Shown here: one piece after another, positions 22,722-34,111 of the stretch | How the letters are laid out: the number at the start of each line of letters is the position of its first letter | Numbering within the stretch: position 1 is the stretch's first letter | Assembly (NCBI GenBank): GCA_030867875.1 | Contig: JAOWCC010001589.1 | Coordinates: 149,207,745 to 149,271,744, forward strand | DNA: 64,000 nt | Reading direction: 5' to 3' | Source: Actinernus sp. WN-2022 | Lineage: Eukaryota > Cnidaria > Anthozoa > Actiniaria > Actinernidae | The notes under the pieces: generated by a model | The model's input: only the letters and a program-made list of their open reading frames with translations | Databases searched by the model: none | Told to the model about the DNA's origin: nothing | Made by a program: the position numbers and the translations under genes

Positions 22722-24194
22722 TTACAAATCAAGGCGGTCCGGAGGCTTGACCACACGGCTTGACCTCCAAGGAGGTGGGGTCTCTAATTCAGAAGGCACA
22801 CCAGAAACCAGGGTTGCAACATCCGGCTCTGCTAACTGTTGCTGTTCCGGTAGTGGCTCGTTCTTTCCCTTTAAGATAGTCGGGGATGGTGTCATTGAAT
22901 CAGATGAGTGTCCAGCCACCTCAGGAGAATTCAAAGTGGTTGGGGTTACTGCCCTGGTGCGTAACTGGTCATAGTGCCTCCGCCAGATTAAGCCATTCTG
23001 AAGCTGCACAGTGCAGGATATAGGCCCTGTGTGCTGAAGGACTTCCCCAGGCAGCCAATCCTGGCCATGTGCATAGTTTCGTGCATAAACCTTCTCACCA
23101 TCCTTGAATGACCTCTCTTTTGCTCCTCTATCGTGGTTCTGCTCCATCACCTCTTGACGTTCTTGTACTCTGGCTTCTAAATTGGGTTTCAGTAAGTCCA
23201 ATCTGGAACGGAGCTGTCTACCCATTAAAAGCTCTGCGGGGGCTCTACCAGTGGTGGTATGTGGAGTCCTACGGTAGGCAAAAAGGAACCGTTCTGTCTT
23301 CTCATCTATGGTCCCTTCAGGCATTTTCTTGATTCCCATTTTGAAGGTCTGGACTGCCCTCTCCGCAAATTCATTTGTGGCTGGGTGAAAGGGGGCAGAC
23401 GTTTTGTGCTTAATTCCATTCTTGGACATGAATTCTCTATACTCTGCACTTGTGAAGGCTGACCCATTATCACTGACTAGTTGCTCGGGAAGCCCATGTG
23501 TGGCAAATATCTGTCTAAGGTGAGCAGTGGTAACTGTTGATGTGGCTGCACTCACCCTTTTGACCTCTAGCCATTTACTGTGTGCATCCACCACTATGAG
23601 AAACATGTTACCCATGAATGGTCCAGCATGATCCACATGTAGTCGTACCCATGGCCGAGTTGGCCATTCCCAGGGATGTAGGGGAACTCCGGGTGGTGTA
23701 GGACGGTTTGTCGGACAGTTGCTGCAAGCCTTAACCACATTGTCAATGTCCTGATCTATTTGGGGCCACCAAACATATGATCGGGCCAGAGCCTTCATGC
23801 GGCTTACTCCTGGGTGAGCCTCATGCAATTCCGTCAGGACCTTCTCTCGTCCTTGATTGGGAACTACTACTCTAGCCCCCCATAGTACTATTCCATCTAC
23901 CAGCGTTAACTCGGTCTTCCGTGCTACATAGGGCTTCAGTGCCTCTTCCATCTCTGTCTCTGGCCACCCTTGTGCAGTATATCCATAGACTCGAGCTAAT
24001 ACTGGATCTGTTTGGGTCCAACCTTTAATCTGATCTGTGGACAAGGGTGGAGTTGCTAGTTCCATTAGGAGCACTGTATCTTCTGGCTGGTCCTCCGGTA
24101 TCTCCGGCAAGGGTAGGCGAGACAACCCGTCAGCATTACCATGATCGTGAGTTGACTTGTGATGGATTTCATAATCGTAAGCAGCTAACAGCAA
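22722..24194 (-). CDS. Gypsy integrase (3' part of pol)
   Basis: 490 open codons. First comes the RNase H end (YDYEIHHKSTHDHGNADGLS), then the HHCC zinc finger (LHEAHPGVSRMKALARSYVW, CSNC), then the catalytic core with the DDE triad: LHVDHAGPF, LVSDNGSAF and NEFAERAVQTF. The C-terminal region has a GPY/F-like block (LQHTGPISCTVQL) and a Pro/Ser-rich tail. The protein joins the DNA copy to the chromosome. The first Met (LLAAYDYE) is internal to pol, so translation normally enters from upstream; a 61-bp duplication has shifted that frame. Confidence 0.9.
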   Translation of the reverse strand: MLLAAYDYEIHHKSTHDHGNADGLSRLPLPEIPEDQPEDTVLLMELATPPLSTDQIKGWTQTDPVLARVYGYTAQGWPETEMEEALKPYVARKTELTLVDGIVLWGARVVVPNQGREKVLTELHEAHPGVSRMKALARSYVWWPQIDQDIDNVVKACSNCPTNRPTPPGVPLHPWEWPTRPWVRLHVDHAGPFMGNMFLIVVDAHSKWLEVKRVSAATSTVTTAHLRQIFATHGLPEQLVSDNGSAFTSAEYREFMSKNGIKHKTSAPFHPATNEFAERAVQTFKMGIKKMPEGTIDEKTERFLFAYRRTPHTTTGRAPAELLMGRQLRSRLDLLKPNLEARVQERQEVMEQNHDRGAKERSFKDGEKVYARNYAHGQDWLPGEVLQHTGPISCTVQLQNGLIWRRHYDQLRTRAVTPTTLNSPEVAGHSSDSMTPSPTILKGKNEPLPEQQQLAEPDVATLVSGVPSELETPPPWRSSRVVKPPDRLDL

Positions 24195-24895
24195 AGCCCA
24201 ATGGATAGGCCTTCCTTCTCCAGTTGGGAATAGCGTTTCTCTGCAGGTGACATTGTGCCCATCTCTGTATTCTTGAGGCTGCTAGTGGTGGTACTGCCCG
24301 ATCTTCTCCAAACAGCTTATGGTCTGTATAAAGGCGAAAACGTTTTCCCAGTAGGTAGTTTCGAAACTTCTTAAGGCCAAAGATTATGGATAGGCCTTCC
24401 TTCTCCAGTTGGGAATAGCGTTTCTCTGCAGGTGACATTGTGCGAGATGCAAAGGCAATCGGCCGCTCTGAACCGTCTGGTAGCGCATGTGCAAGGACTG
24501 CCCCCAGGCCATGGGATGATGCATCTGCTGCTAAAATTACTGGTTTATCTGGGTCGAAATGAATAAGCACCTGTGATGATAACAGAAGTTCCTTTGAGGC
24601 TTCAAAGGCTGTCTGTTCTGTCATCCCCCAATGCCATGGCTCGTTAGCATGGAGAAGCATATGCAGGGAAGCAAGGCACTCCGATGCTTTCGGTAAGAAC
24701 TTTCCATAATATGAAAGAAGGCCTAGGTAAGACTTCAGTTCTGAGACATTGTGTGGTATGGGAGCCTCCATTACTGCTCTGATGCGTTCAGGAGTCGGGT
24801 GGAGTCCATCTTTGTCTATGATGTGTCCAAGATATTCTACTGATGGCTGCATAAAGCGGCACTTGTCTCTTCGCATGCGTAAGCCAACCCATTTT
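24169..24895 (-). pseudogene. Gypsy reverse transcriptase end and RNase H, frameshifted by a duplication
   Basis: Reads KCRFMQPSVEYLGHIIDKDG (end of RT), SELKSYLGLLSYYGKF (connection), LAADASSHGLGAVLAH (RNase H first Asp), SRTMSPAEKRYSQLEKEGLS and LYTDHKLFGEDRAVPPLAAS. The frame is lost just after RIQRWA, where a 58-bp segment (24201-24258) repeats the segment at 24386-24443 of the same gene. With bordering bases the insertion is about 61 bp and shifts the frame by one, uncoupling RNase H from integrase. Confidence 0.85.
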
Positions 24896-25389
24896 CAGTA
24901 AATGGAAATAAATATAATTTGTTTACACATACTAGAGAAGAAATGTCGTCAAATTTGCTTCCAGAAATTATAATTTAAATAAAAAATATTTATAATTATA
25001 ATTTTAATTAAATATTTACAGAAATTATAAGCAACAACCGAAAAATTAGAAAACACAAACAAACCAGGCAAAAAGATATATGGCCAAAAACGCTAATGAT
25101 AAAATGATGAATTGAAATTCTGTAGCAGTTAAATAACCCAAAAGCTGCCCAATATAAAGCTAAACAAATTCCATTTAAAATAAAATAAGGACTAGAAACA
25201 TAGCTCATATTGCACCTGTACCCCAATAATTACATATAGTAGCAAAGCAAACCGGAATGTAAACATAAGGACGATAAGTTATTAGAAAGATTAAGTGAGA
25301 TATTAACAAACGGACAAACTTCAAAGATCGAATATTCCAAATAGGAATTCCAAGGTCATATACAGATATATTTTAAGTCAAATTATTTG
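24896..25389. other. AT-rich spacer
   Basis: Very AT-rich. A hydrophobic open frame at 25226-25008 (-) has no family resemblance and is likely chance. May include lost LINE sequence. Confidence 0.4.
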
Positions 25390-26039
25390 AGGACATCTCG
25401 ATCTGCGAAATGGTCTCGATCTTGGCAGCTTTTGATTTGGCTCACCTGACCACCTTCATTCGGATGGACAAAAATATTGTCGTCTGTAGACCAAATACAC
25501 AAACGGTCGCCATAATTTCGTCTGGCTTGATGGAACGGCTGCATATTATAAGCTGTTAGGTCTTCATTTACGAAGAACTGCTTACCCTTAATCTTGACTT
25601 ACATTTCATAATGGTTGCCTTTGTTGAGCTTAACGGACAGCTCTTTATCACAGAATGTCACAACCACCTCTTCGCAGTTCTCCTCCTCTTGTTCATCAAT
25701 ACCAAATATTCGAATGTTTTGCCTCCATGAATATTGTTCGTTAATCATTGCTCTTCTCCTGCACCTTGGCTAAATTCTGTTAGAATACAAATAACTTATC
25801 ATGCAATGGTTTAACTACCTCTTTGATTGCCGATATATTCTCGTACAACGGTTTCACTGCCGCCTCGACGACTGATTTAACTTTATATAGTTACTTCCAA
25901 CTGTAGCCTCGATCATGTTTTGTAACGCTCTTCTCGCAGAGTTGTTAATAGTTTCATTGAAGATATCAGATTTCAAATACCCTTCAAAATCCCTTTTCAA
26001 CATCTCGGATATGTTGAAGGCTTCCCTTTCTTTGCTGAC
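25390..26039 (-). pseudogene. L1-like LINE ORF1, part downstream of the BEL insertion
   Basis: Follows directly on the BEL element. Pieces in order: SKEREAFNISEMLKRDFEGY and NNSARRALQNMIEATV (26034-25854), an alpha-helical region, then RQNIRIFGIDEQEEENCEEV (about 25730), which is the ORF1p RRM start (RxxNIRIFGI, ENCEEVV), then KGKQFFVNEDLTAYNM and DDNIFVHPNEGGQVSQIKS. An internal deletion lies after the ENCEEVV block, and there are stops. The 5' part of the same ORF is on the other side of the BEL element (32182-32222). ORF1p is the LINE RNA-binding protein. Confidence 0.7.
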
Positions 26040-26242
26040 TGTAATATTTTCCAAACAGGATGTACTCCGTACCTGTCGGATTCTAACGGTTTGATGCAAA
26101 AATCACCCGAATATATCAATCACAACAAAAATGGCGGTTCTCTACACGAAGACTAAGCACATGGCCAAAAAGGGTCCCATAATGCATAGCGCGCTACCGG
26201 AAATAACTAATACCGGAAGTACTAACACAAAAATATTTAACA
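26040..26242 (-). repeat. BEL 3' LTR
   Basis: 203 bp, near-identical to 31979-32181. Preceded on the inside by the purine run at 26243-26250. Confidence 0.93.
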
Positions 26243-26250
26243 CTCCCTCC
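26243..26250 (-). other. BEL polypurine tract
   Basis: GGAGGGAG on the minus strand touches the first base of the 3' LTR, where the plus-strand primer is expected. Confidence 0.75.
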
Positions 26251-26351
26251 AGTCGGTCCTCCAATATATCAAGAGACACTACTATGGAGGCCGACTAACT
26301 ATAACAATTACATAGATCTCAATAAACGTCTCAAAGTTCATCGTTCAGTTC

Positions 26352-27983
26352 TTACAGATTCTGTAGTAACTGCCTTCTCTGAAGGTCTGCCTTTTCAGCA
26401 GCCTTTCGCCTTGGCCTTGTAGCTCCTTCACTGTTACCACTGATGACCTCTGAGCAATCATGATTGTCCTTGCTTCCTTCCAGAGGATACAGCCTTTGTA
26501 AGGGACACCGCAGAATTGACACCTTGCCCTTAGCTGTCATAGTTTTCACCACAGCACCTCTTATAGCTCCATCCTTTCCTGTGACGAGCCCCTGTACGCT
26601 ACCGCATCTCCATAATCCTCTTTGGACACCATCCACTTGTATTATTACAGCATCCCCAACTTGAATTAAATCCTTACCCGGAGTCCTAGTCTTGAGACGG
26701 TGCATGTCGCGCAGATCCAGGAGGTATTCACTTCCCCACCGTGACCAGAAATGGAGTAGAAGTATCTTCAAGTAAGCTACCCTTGTGCTCGCCACTTCAC
26801 TGATTCCCTCAGCATCATCATCATCATCATCACTGCTATCTGGTAGCCTCAGCAGTCTTCTTCCCATCATCAAGTGGGCAGGTGTCAAGGCCTCTTCAGC
26901 ATCATTGGCAGATGTGTAGGTGAGAAGTCTTGAATTTAGCGTTGCCTCAATCTCAATTACAACTGTCAACAGCTCTTCATACTTCAGGATCTTTTTCAAG
27001 CACCTCTTTACACTTTTGATTAGCCTTTCAAAAAATCCACCCCACCACGGGGCCTTCTCCAAGTTAAATGACCACTTTACTCTTCTATCCAGGAGAAGCT
27101 TTCTCACTTCTGGGAGGTCAAATAATCTTGACAACGTCTTGGATGCCGCCTTAAAAGTCCTTCCATTGTCTGACTTCATCTCACTAGGTATTCCGACGTG
27201 CTGTAAATCTTCTAAAGCTTCGCAGAAAGGCTTCAGCTGTCAGGTCTGGCACTAAATCTAAGTGCACAGCTCGTGAAACTCCACATGTGTAGAGTACAAT
27301 GTAAACCTTCAACATTTTGTCCGCCTGCTTCACAAATAACGGACCTGCAAAGTCCACACCTGTGTATGTAAATGGTGGTTTACGGTCAGCCTGAACCGCG
27401 GTAGAGGCGGTGGATCTGGTGCCCTGTATGGCTTACCCTCGTGTCGCCGACAGATGTAACAACCATGTAGTACCTTTCGAATGAACTGACGACCTTTAAC
27501 AATCCAAAACCTTGATCGAAGCTGCGTCAGTGTCTCCTTAACTCCATTATGACTGACCCTCTCATGGCAGTGTCTCACTATCAAGAAGAGTGGATGTTTC
27601 TGACTCTCTGTTAGATCTGCATACTGCAGTCTTCCTCCACATCGGTACAACTTCTTCTCATCTTGAAACAGTCCAAACTCCCTTTGCAAGCTCTCAAACT
27701 TTGAACTTGTGACAATGTTACCTTGAATGTCCTTTACCCAGAGTGCTTCGGCTTCTGTAATGTTCTCTGCCGAAATCTGAGGATCCACCTTGACATTCTT
27801 TCTCTTGGCCTTTAATAGTTCTATGAACTTGAGCACTAGGGCAGTGACACTCAACAATTTCTGTAGGCTACTATACCTCTTGCAGTTCATCACAGCACTG
27901 ATACCAACTTGACTACAGGTTGTCATGAGCAGTGACGAGTTGCTCAGACAGATGCTTCGGCCTTTAACCTTCATTTCTTCCAT
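26352..27983 (-). pseudogene. BEL integrase, broken
   Basis: N-terminal zinc-binding domain: HCHERVSHNGVKETLTQLRS, then [13 protein letters not shown] (27650-27450). Core: [13 protein letters not shown] with the first catalytic Asp (about 27350), MKSDNGRTFKAASKTL with the second, and APWWGGFFERLIKSVKRCL with the Glu (about 27060). Then LTPAHLMMGRRLLRLP and a DUF5641-like C-terminus with DAVIIQVDGVQRGLWRCGSV. A run of Asp codons (DDDDDD) at about 26815-26835 is an ATC-repeat expansion. Frame changes occur between 27330 and 27179, so the protein is not produced whole. Confidence 0.9.
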
Positions 27984-28032
27984 AGTCTCAGGTGGGGGAA
28001 CTCCCCCCGTGGCAACGATTCCCTGTATGTCA

Positions 28033-30153
28033 TCATGTCTCCAACCAGTCTGGACCAGTGAACCATACGCTTGAATGCAGCTCTCTAGCGGGTACTCCTC
28101 TTGATGGAATATCTGCAGGATTCTTTACGCCAGGACAATGACCCCATGCCACTGGTGGTACTAGACATCGTATTTCCACCACCCTATTCTGAACAAACTG
28201 CTTCCATTCTCGAGTCTCCCCTTGAATCCAATACAGGGCCACAGTTGAATCGGTCCAGCACTTCACTAAAGATATATCAATGAATCCCTCTAAAGTGTCC
28301 TTAACACGACTAATGAGCCGTGCTAATATCAAGGCTGAGAGTAGTTCCAGTCGTGGGATGGTTTGTCTCTCAAGTGGAGTTACTCTTGTTTTGGATGTGA
28401 CAAACCTTACATGTACTCCATCACTTGTCTTAATCCTAAGATACACCACTGCAGCATAAGCATCAACTGATGCATCACAGAAACCATGAAGGCTGGCGCT
28501 TATCACACTTCCTGTCACTCCATCAAAGTAGCACCTTGGTATCTTCAATGGTTCTGCTTCTCTGAACTCCTTTAACAACTTGGCCCAAGTTGCACTTGAC
28601 TGCTCATCCAGTACCTCATCCCAGGTAAGTTTCTTCATACACAACTTCTGGAAGAACATCTTAAATCTGATGGTCACTGGAGTTATGAACCCCACTGGGT
28701 CATACACCTGCGATGCTGTTCGTATCACCTCATGTTTTGTGGTTTCTTCAGCAGCAGAGGTTTTCAAAATACTCCTTAAGTCAAACACTAGTTGATCCTC
28801 CTGATTCCACTGAATCCCTAGGATTTTCTCTGTTGTCACTGTTTCGCTGGCTGAGCCAAGAGTGCATTTTGCAAATGACTCTTCTTCCTCGGTTACGCAT
28901 ACCCTCTCTGAATTCCCCTCTGGCGGACGAGATCCTTTCTCTGTTATGTCCCTTTCTAACAGTTTCTCATTCTCTTGAATCATGTGCATCAGTGGTGCTG
29001 AATTTGAGGTGAATTTCCTGACATTGAACCCACCCTCAGCCAGTCTAACCTTTGTCTTTACATACAACTCGTAGGCTTTAACTGCATCACTACCTCCTAG
29101 AATGATGTCATCCACATATACAGATTTCAGAACTTTGCTACAAATTCTGGATATTCTTGTTCATACTTCGATACATGATGCTTTACTGTAATTCGAGAGA
29201 AATGGACTGGAGGACACTCCAAACATGACACGTGTGAACCTCAGTACCTTAACTGCAGGGTCCTCTCTTTCAGGGTCATCTATCCAAAGGAAGCGTAATA
29301 CATCGCGATCATCTTCCACAACAGAAACCATCAAGAAGGCTTTCTCAATGTCCCCGATCATGGTGACCTTGTGGCTCCTAAACCTCATAAGTATGTCTGC
29401 TATGTTCTCTATCAATGACGGACCAGCATAGAGGCAGTCATTCAAAGATGGGCCTCCTGATGCCTTAGCAGAGGCATCATAGACAACTCTAACCTTCGTT
29501 GTCTGTTTATCTCTTCGTATCACTGGGTGGTGTGGGAGGTAGTGGACCTCTCCTATCTCCTCTATTTCATCATCACAAACTTCTTGTACAATGCCCTTCT
29601 TCAGCTGCTCCTTGATCACTGAGTCATACTCTTTCAACACTTCAGGATGTCTCTTTAGTCGGGACAGCAATGACATCAACCGAGACCTCCAGCATTGATA
29701 ATTGTCATGCAATAATGGGTGTGGCTCCTTCCAGGGGAGGCTTACCATGTATTTACTTCCATCATAGGTAATCCGCTGCTCAAATTCATCATAAACTGAA
29801 GCTTCATTTGGTAGTATCCCAAGTGATTCAAGCTTCCAGAACTTCTCCAAGTCATTCTCCAATGTTTCATAAGTTGGCCTGTTACTGACCTCACACTTGA
29901 GTACATGTGTACTAGTGAGGTTGACAGAACCTCCCTCATTGGAAGAAATTGGTACATCACTGACAGTACCTGAAAGAACCCAGCCCAGTTTTGAATGGAT
30001 AGCTGTCGGCCCGGTGTCTGCCTTGATCACACCCCCTGTCACCAGTTTCCAGTAGTAGTCAGCACCAATAAGTGCATCCAGACAGGCATTCCCATCACAG
30101 TCATCTGCCAGTGTCAAGCCTGATAAATGGGGATAACTCTTGGATGCATACAC
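28033..30153 (-). pseudogene. BEL reverse transcriptase, Pao-type connection and RNase H
   Basis: RT blocks: HHPVIRRDKQTTKVRVVYDA, LNDCLYAGPSLIENIADILM, MIGDIEKAFLMVSVVEDDRD, MFGVSSSPFLSN (30153-29161), and the catalytic YVDDIILGG at about 29115. Two compensating indels (about 29200 and 29125) take the short HHVSKYE segment out of frame. The second part has TASQVYDPVGFITPVTIRFK, typical of the Pao/A17 region, then HGFCDASVDAYAAVVYLR (RNase H) and VKCWTDSTVALYWIQGETRE. Reverse transcriptase copies the element RNA; RNase H removes it. Confidence 0.92.
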
Positions 30154-30898
30154 TGTGTGACTGGTTTTGATTTGGAGAACTTATCAAAGGAACCGCAATC
30201 GCTGAAGCTTTCATGTCCTTCTCTCCCTCAAGACTGATGCAGAATTCAAACACTTCACAATTCTGAACCACACCCTCACTGGATTCAAAGGGTTTAATGG
30301 TCAGGCGCTCTGTGTGCAACATTTGCAAGCTCAATTCATTCTTAATATGATCAGAGATGTAGGTGCGTTGGCTCCCTCCATCTAGGATGAGTCTCATTCT
30401 CATCTTACGGTTAGGCTTATCAAATCGATACACTGTTGCCTTTGCCGTTTGTAAAAGAACTGCATTCTTGGTGCTCAAACACATCATGGATGATGCTCCA
30501 AGTGATGCTTGGTTGTCACTACCATTGCTCACACTACTAGTCTGCTCTTTAGGAGTGGAGTCACTTCCTATAGCCTCAGTTTGAGAGTCCCTCTTCTTCT
30601 CAGACTCGCAGATACTCACATGATGCCGTCCCCGACATTTACTGCAATTCAATTTGGACCTACAATTCCAGCTAATGTGGTACCTCTTAATACAAACGTA
30701 ACATCTATGCGCATTCTTGAGAATTTCCTTACGTTTGTTGACATTTGTGACAACTGAACACTGTGCAGAGGTATGACCCTGACTACAATAAACACATGAT
30801 GTTCTCCCACCCTGGTCTGAACGTTGCAGGTCCTCTGTACCCGGACCGCCTGTTGCCATTCTCAGGTCCTTTCTCTTCCCTGCCATGTGCTGAACCAT
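30101..30898 (-). pseudogene. BEL nucleocapsid zinc knuckles and aspartic protease
   Basis: Cys/His cluster CVYCSQGHTSAQC, RCYVCIKRYHISWNC and CSKCRGRHHVSIC, the usual three knuckles of BEL gag, followed by a DUF1758-type protease with RLILDGGSQRTYISDHIKNE, where the family's DS/TG is DGG. The protease matures gag-pol. A frameshift against gag lies within about 30800-30890, and another against the RT near 30150. Confidence 0.85.
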
Positions 30899-31817
30899 AG
30901 ACTGATACTGCTACATATTCACAACGCTCTATGTTTGTGAGTTCAGACTTGAGTGCCTGCAGTATTGCATCTAAAGTGCAGGATTCCTTAGGGACCTTGT
31001 TACATATTTCTAGCCTCACTTCTCTAGGTATTTTGTTTAATAATAATGGGAGGAACAACTCACCATACTGATCTGATTTACGACCAAGTGCTTCAAGAGC
31101 TCTCATGTGGGACTCCACATCATCATGCAGTTGTCTAAGTGACTTAAGCTTCCTTGTGCTAGTCACAGGAGGCATATGGACAAGAGCATCCATGTGACTA
31201 CTGATAATTCTTTGTGGATCTCCATATCGTTCCTTTAATAACGTAACTGCCGCCTTATAATTTTGGCCTGTTCACGTTAGTCCACTAATGGTGGAGGCTG
31301 CAGGACCTTGGAGCGAAGCCCTCAAATATGAAAACTTGTCAACTTCGGTTAACCCTTCATTTGAGTTAATAAGGGACTCAAAATTATCCCAGAAACTAGA
31401 CCACTCCATCGACTTACCATCGAAAGCTGCTAACTGCAGTTTTGGCAACCTAGCCCTCGATGAACCTGCGTTTGAAGCCATTGACGATGACGTGTTCAAG
31501 TCATTCGGTGGAGCACTTACATTCAGTTCCCCGATAGCAGTCAAACAGAAATTTAAGTCGTCCATAAAGGCTGATGATTCAGCTATCTCCGCTTCAATCT
31601 CTTCCTCCTTTATTCCATTAATGATATTGCCGTCAAGTTCTTCCAATTTGTTTCTCTTGCCGACCAAGGTTGACTCATAATGTTTTAACTTCGTTCTGTG
31701 TTCGCCGTTTTGACGATCGTAAACACCCAATAATTCCTTAGTTTCGGCCATAACCTTTCGAACATTAGTACGGTGGCCAATTGTGCTCTTCTTATCCTTT
31801 GACAGCTGCTCTGACAT
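30783..31817 (-). pseudogene. BEL gag (DUF1759), one nonsense codon
   Basis: Starts MSEQLSKDKKSTIGHRTNVR at 31817, 162 bp inside the 5' LTR. A helical N-terminus leads to PKLQLAAFDGKSMEWSSFWD and SYLRASLQGPAASTISGL, the DUF1759 capsid-like core. A TGA at about 31272 interrupts it. The same frame goes on with NYKAAVTLLKERYGDPQRII and LLNKIPREVRLEICNKVP to 30783. Gag forms the particle that carries the RNA. Apart from the stop and the 3' frameshift it is well preserved. Confidence 0.88.
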
Positions 31818-31960
31818 GATTTAACCCTATATCCAACTGAAACACGAAAGTGAATTCGTACCCACAACTTGCAAGTCTCCGGTTGTGACGACTGACAAAC
31901 GTTGTCTTCCACATTGGTTTTTTGCTTTCTCACGCTCAAATAAGTGATTTGCTTTCCACT

Positions 31961-31978
31961 ATCCGACTCGAAGGACCA
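31961..31978 (-). other. BEL primer-binding site
   Basis: TGGTCCTTCGAGTCGGAT starts at the first base after the 5' LTR and begins TGG, complementary to a tRNA CCA end. The tRNA was not identified. Confidence 0.6.
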
Positions 31979-32181
31979 TGTAATATTTTCCAAACAGGAT
32001 GTACTCCGTACCTGTCGGATTCTAATGGTTTGATGCAAAAATCACCCGAATATATCAATCACAACAGAAATGGAGGTTCTCTACACAAAGACTAAGCACA
32101 TGGCCAAAAAGGGTCCCATAATGCATAGCGCGCTACCGGAAATAACTAATACCGGAAGTACTAACACAAAAATATTTAACA
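31979..32181 (-). repeat. BEL 5' LTR
   Basis: 203 bp, matching 26040-26242 except at about four sites; outside it lies the CTGAC target duplication. Confidence 0.93.
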
Positions 32182-32222
32182 CTGACCTTGTTGGATTTTG
32201 AGTTCTTCCTAGCGGCAAACAT
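32182..32222 (-). pseudogene. L1-like LINE ORF1, start side
   Basis: ATG at 32222 opens MFAARKNSKSNKVS, reaching the BEL target site. With the segment at 26034 it forms one continuous frame. The LINE 5' end lies somewhere upstream of 32222. Confidence 0.65.
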
Positions 32223-33069
32223 CTTGTCGGTTTCACCTAAGTTGAAGTAATTAAATTACTGAATTATCGAACACTGGAGCTATTTAAGACTCAAATTACC
32301 TTCTCCCACTATCTGTTCATTAACAACCATGGCCTTGTAAGTAAATTACTCAACCTCGAATATTAGCAGGGAATAAAGCGGAAAAAACTAGAATGACAAA
32401 TTGCTGTGATCATTCAAGATGGCCGTCAGACCGTGGGTGGGTTGGTTGGGCCAACCTTTACAACCTAGTTCCAGATAAGTTTGATGAGACAGATGCCGAT
32501 CTTATGCTCTCTATGCAGTCCTAACTATTATTCGGCGTCAAAATACTTTGGATCCACGTATTATACAACCATACTGTTGATAGGTTTAAACTGTTAATAA
32601 AAATATTTCGTTGTACTTTCCCAACTACTCATTACTTTTGATTCATACCTTCATAATAAGTTACGATAAAAAAATATGATTCTATTATCATCAATATTGT
32701 TAATTTGGAGGTTTATACATCAACAATACAAAATCATGTAATCTGAACTTACGTGAACACTGAAAATAACGTGTGCCAGTAACTCATCAAAAATAAAGGA
32801 CCACATACGAAATATATGTCTAGTGTTTCTGTTTATTGTTAAGAATGCCAGGTGATCACCTATCCGCAAATAACTCGTGTGCTAGAGTCTATAGTTTTCG
32901 TGTCAATACCTTGTTCAAACATCCAGTATTATGCTAGTAGGGTACATAAAACAAAACATCTGAGATGAAAAGTTTCGAGGAAAAAACACATTGTAAAGAC
33001 GATTTGTTATACTTTTCTTTCGCGTTTTATTTCAAAATTCACTCCTCACAAACTGTACATGTCATAGTT
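32223..33069. other. No supported gene; possible LINE 5' UTR
   Basis: First few hundred bases may be the untranslated leader of the interrupted LINE. I see no other coding signal or repeat. Confidence 0.4.
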
Positions 33070-33671
33070 TTAAAGTGCCACTACGACGAAAATTTACCAT
33101 TTCGATTTGCCACTTTTTCAGTGTCTATAGGTCAATCAGTATTAGAAATATCCGAAATAGTAAAAAATATTCCCAAATGGGCATCTTAAACCACAAATTT
33201 TAGGAGAGTTTACCGGTAAAATCCTGTCCGCCATTGCTGGAAGCCGTGCCCTTTGTTCAGCTTTAAACAAAGGTTTATTCACCGGAAGTGATGTCATACA
33301 CTTAACACGACAACCTCGTGGCGCGAAATACTGTGCATAAAAAAGTAGCCAACCTCGCAAAGATAAATATAACTTTCTTCTTATGTACGTGAAGACGTTT
33401 TGAGTAGAAATATGCCTCCAGGCGTTGTGTTCTGCAGGCGAGCGTTAAGTGTATGACATCATTTCCGGTGAATAAACCTTTGTTTAAAGCTGAACAAAGG
33501 GCACGGCTTCCAGTAATGGCGGACGTGTAGATTCAATATTCGGAGCTAAAAAAATAAGACTTCCTGTCGTTGTATCGAAAAACAATTTGAACTGGTAATA
33601 ATATATGAATTCTACTTTATGAATATGCAAAAACATTGATATGTCAAAATTTGATCGTAGGGGCACTTTAA
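33070..33671. mobile_element. TTAA-flanked palindromic MITE, copy 1
   Basis: Termini AGTGCC..GGCACT (33074-33667, 594 bp) flanked by TTAA on each side (33070-33073, 33668-33671). Inside, two arms of about 79 bp are near-perfect inverted copies (about 33230-33308 and 33443-33522, containing TTTATTCACCGGAAGTGATG), so it is a fold-back element without coding capacity. A second, inverted copy lies at 39257-39820. TTAA targets suggest mobilisation by a piggyBac-like transposase. Confidence 0.85.
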
Positions 33672-34111
33672 AGCTTTTGATTCTGTGTTCAATGTTATGT
33701 CTGTTCTTGGTCTTGATTTACTAACAGTATACAACCTATAGAAGTTCTAAATCGTAACACTGTTTTTTTTACTGTATGTCCTCCATTTCACAGGATGGTT
33801 TTGTGCTGTGTACATCTGTTATGTACAAGTAGTAATGTGGCTCTCCTTTCATCAGGTTCAGGACTTTTGAATTTTTCACCCGTTTCCAAAACAAGGTACT
33901 CGTACAAAGCAGGTAAACTAAAATAAACGAACAGCAGTTTGTCTTTGATTTCTTCAACATCTTATTTCATGCTGGTTGTTCTCATATTTGCTGGTGAAAT
34001 CATAGCCATCGACTTGATGTACCATATTTTCTATCTGCTCGTATCACCAACGGTTGTTTTTTCCCTTGACTTTGTTCTCGTATGATCTCGATCATCTTTG
34101 TAGCCATTGGA

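Larger units (their letters stand above)
22353..24895 (-). mobile_element. Ty3/gypsy LTR retrotransposon, 5'-truncated
   Basis: From 5' to 3' on the minus strand: end of reverse transcriptase plus RNase H (24895-24169), integrase ORF (24194-22722), a G-rich polypurine tract (22607-22590) and one 3' LTR (22589-22353). Gag, protease, most of the reverse transcriptase and the 5' LTR are missing. Sequence upstream of about 24895 is unrelated AT-rich DNA. The integrase frame is intact over 490 codons, so the loss is fairly recent. Confidence 0.88.
26035..32186 (-). mobile_element. BEL/Pao LTR retrotransposon, complete with LTRs and target duplication
   Basis: Two direct LTRs of 203 bp each (26040-26242 and 31979-32181), starting TGTTAAATA and ending ATATTACA on the minus strand, differ at about four positions (about 98% identity). 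The 5-bp duplication CTGAC lies outside both (26035-26039 and 32182-32186). A primer-binding-like site follows the 5' LTR directly and a GGAGGGAG polypurine tract precedes the 3' LTR. Between them lie gag, protease, reverse transcriptase/RNase H and integrase in BEL order, with stops and frameshifts. It sits inside LINE ORF1: removing the element and one CTGAC restores an open frame (NKVSKERE). Confidence 0.95.

Noticed and set aside
25008..25226. Hydrophobic 72-codon ORF resembling a membrane protein
   Set aside because: AT-rich DNA readily yields Phe/Ile/Leu-rich frames; no conserved motif or start context.
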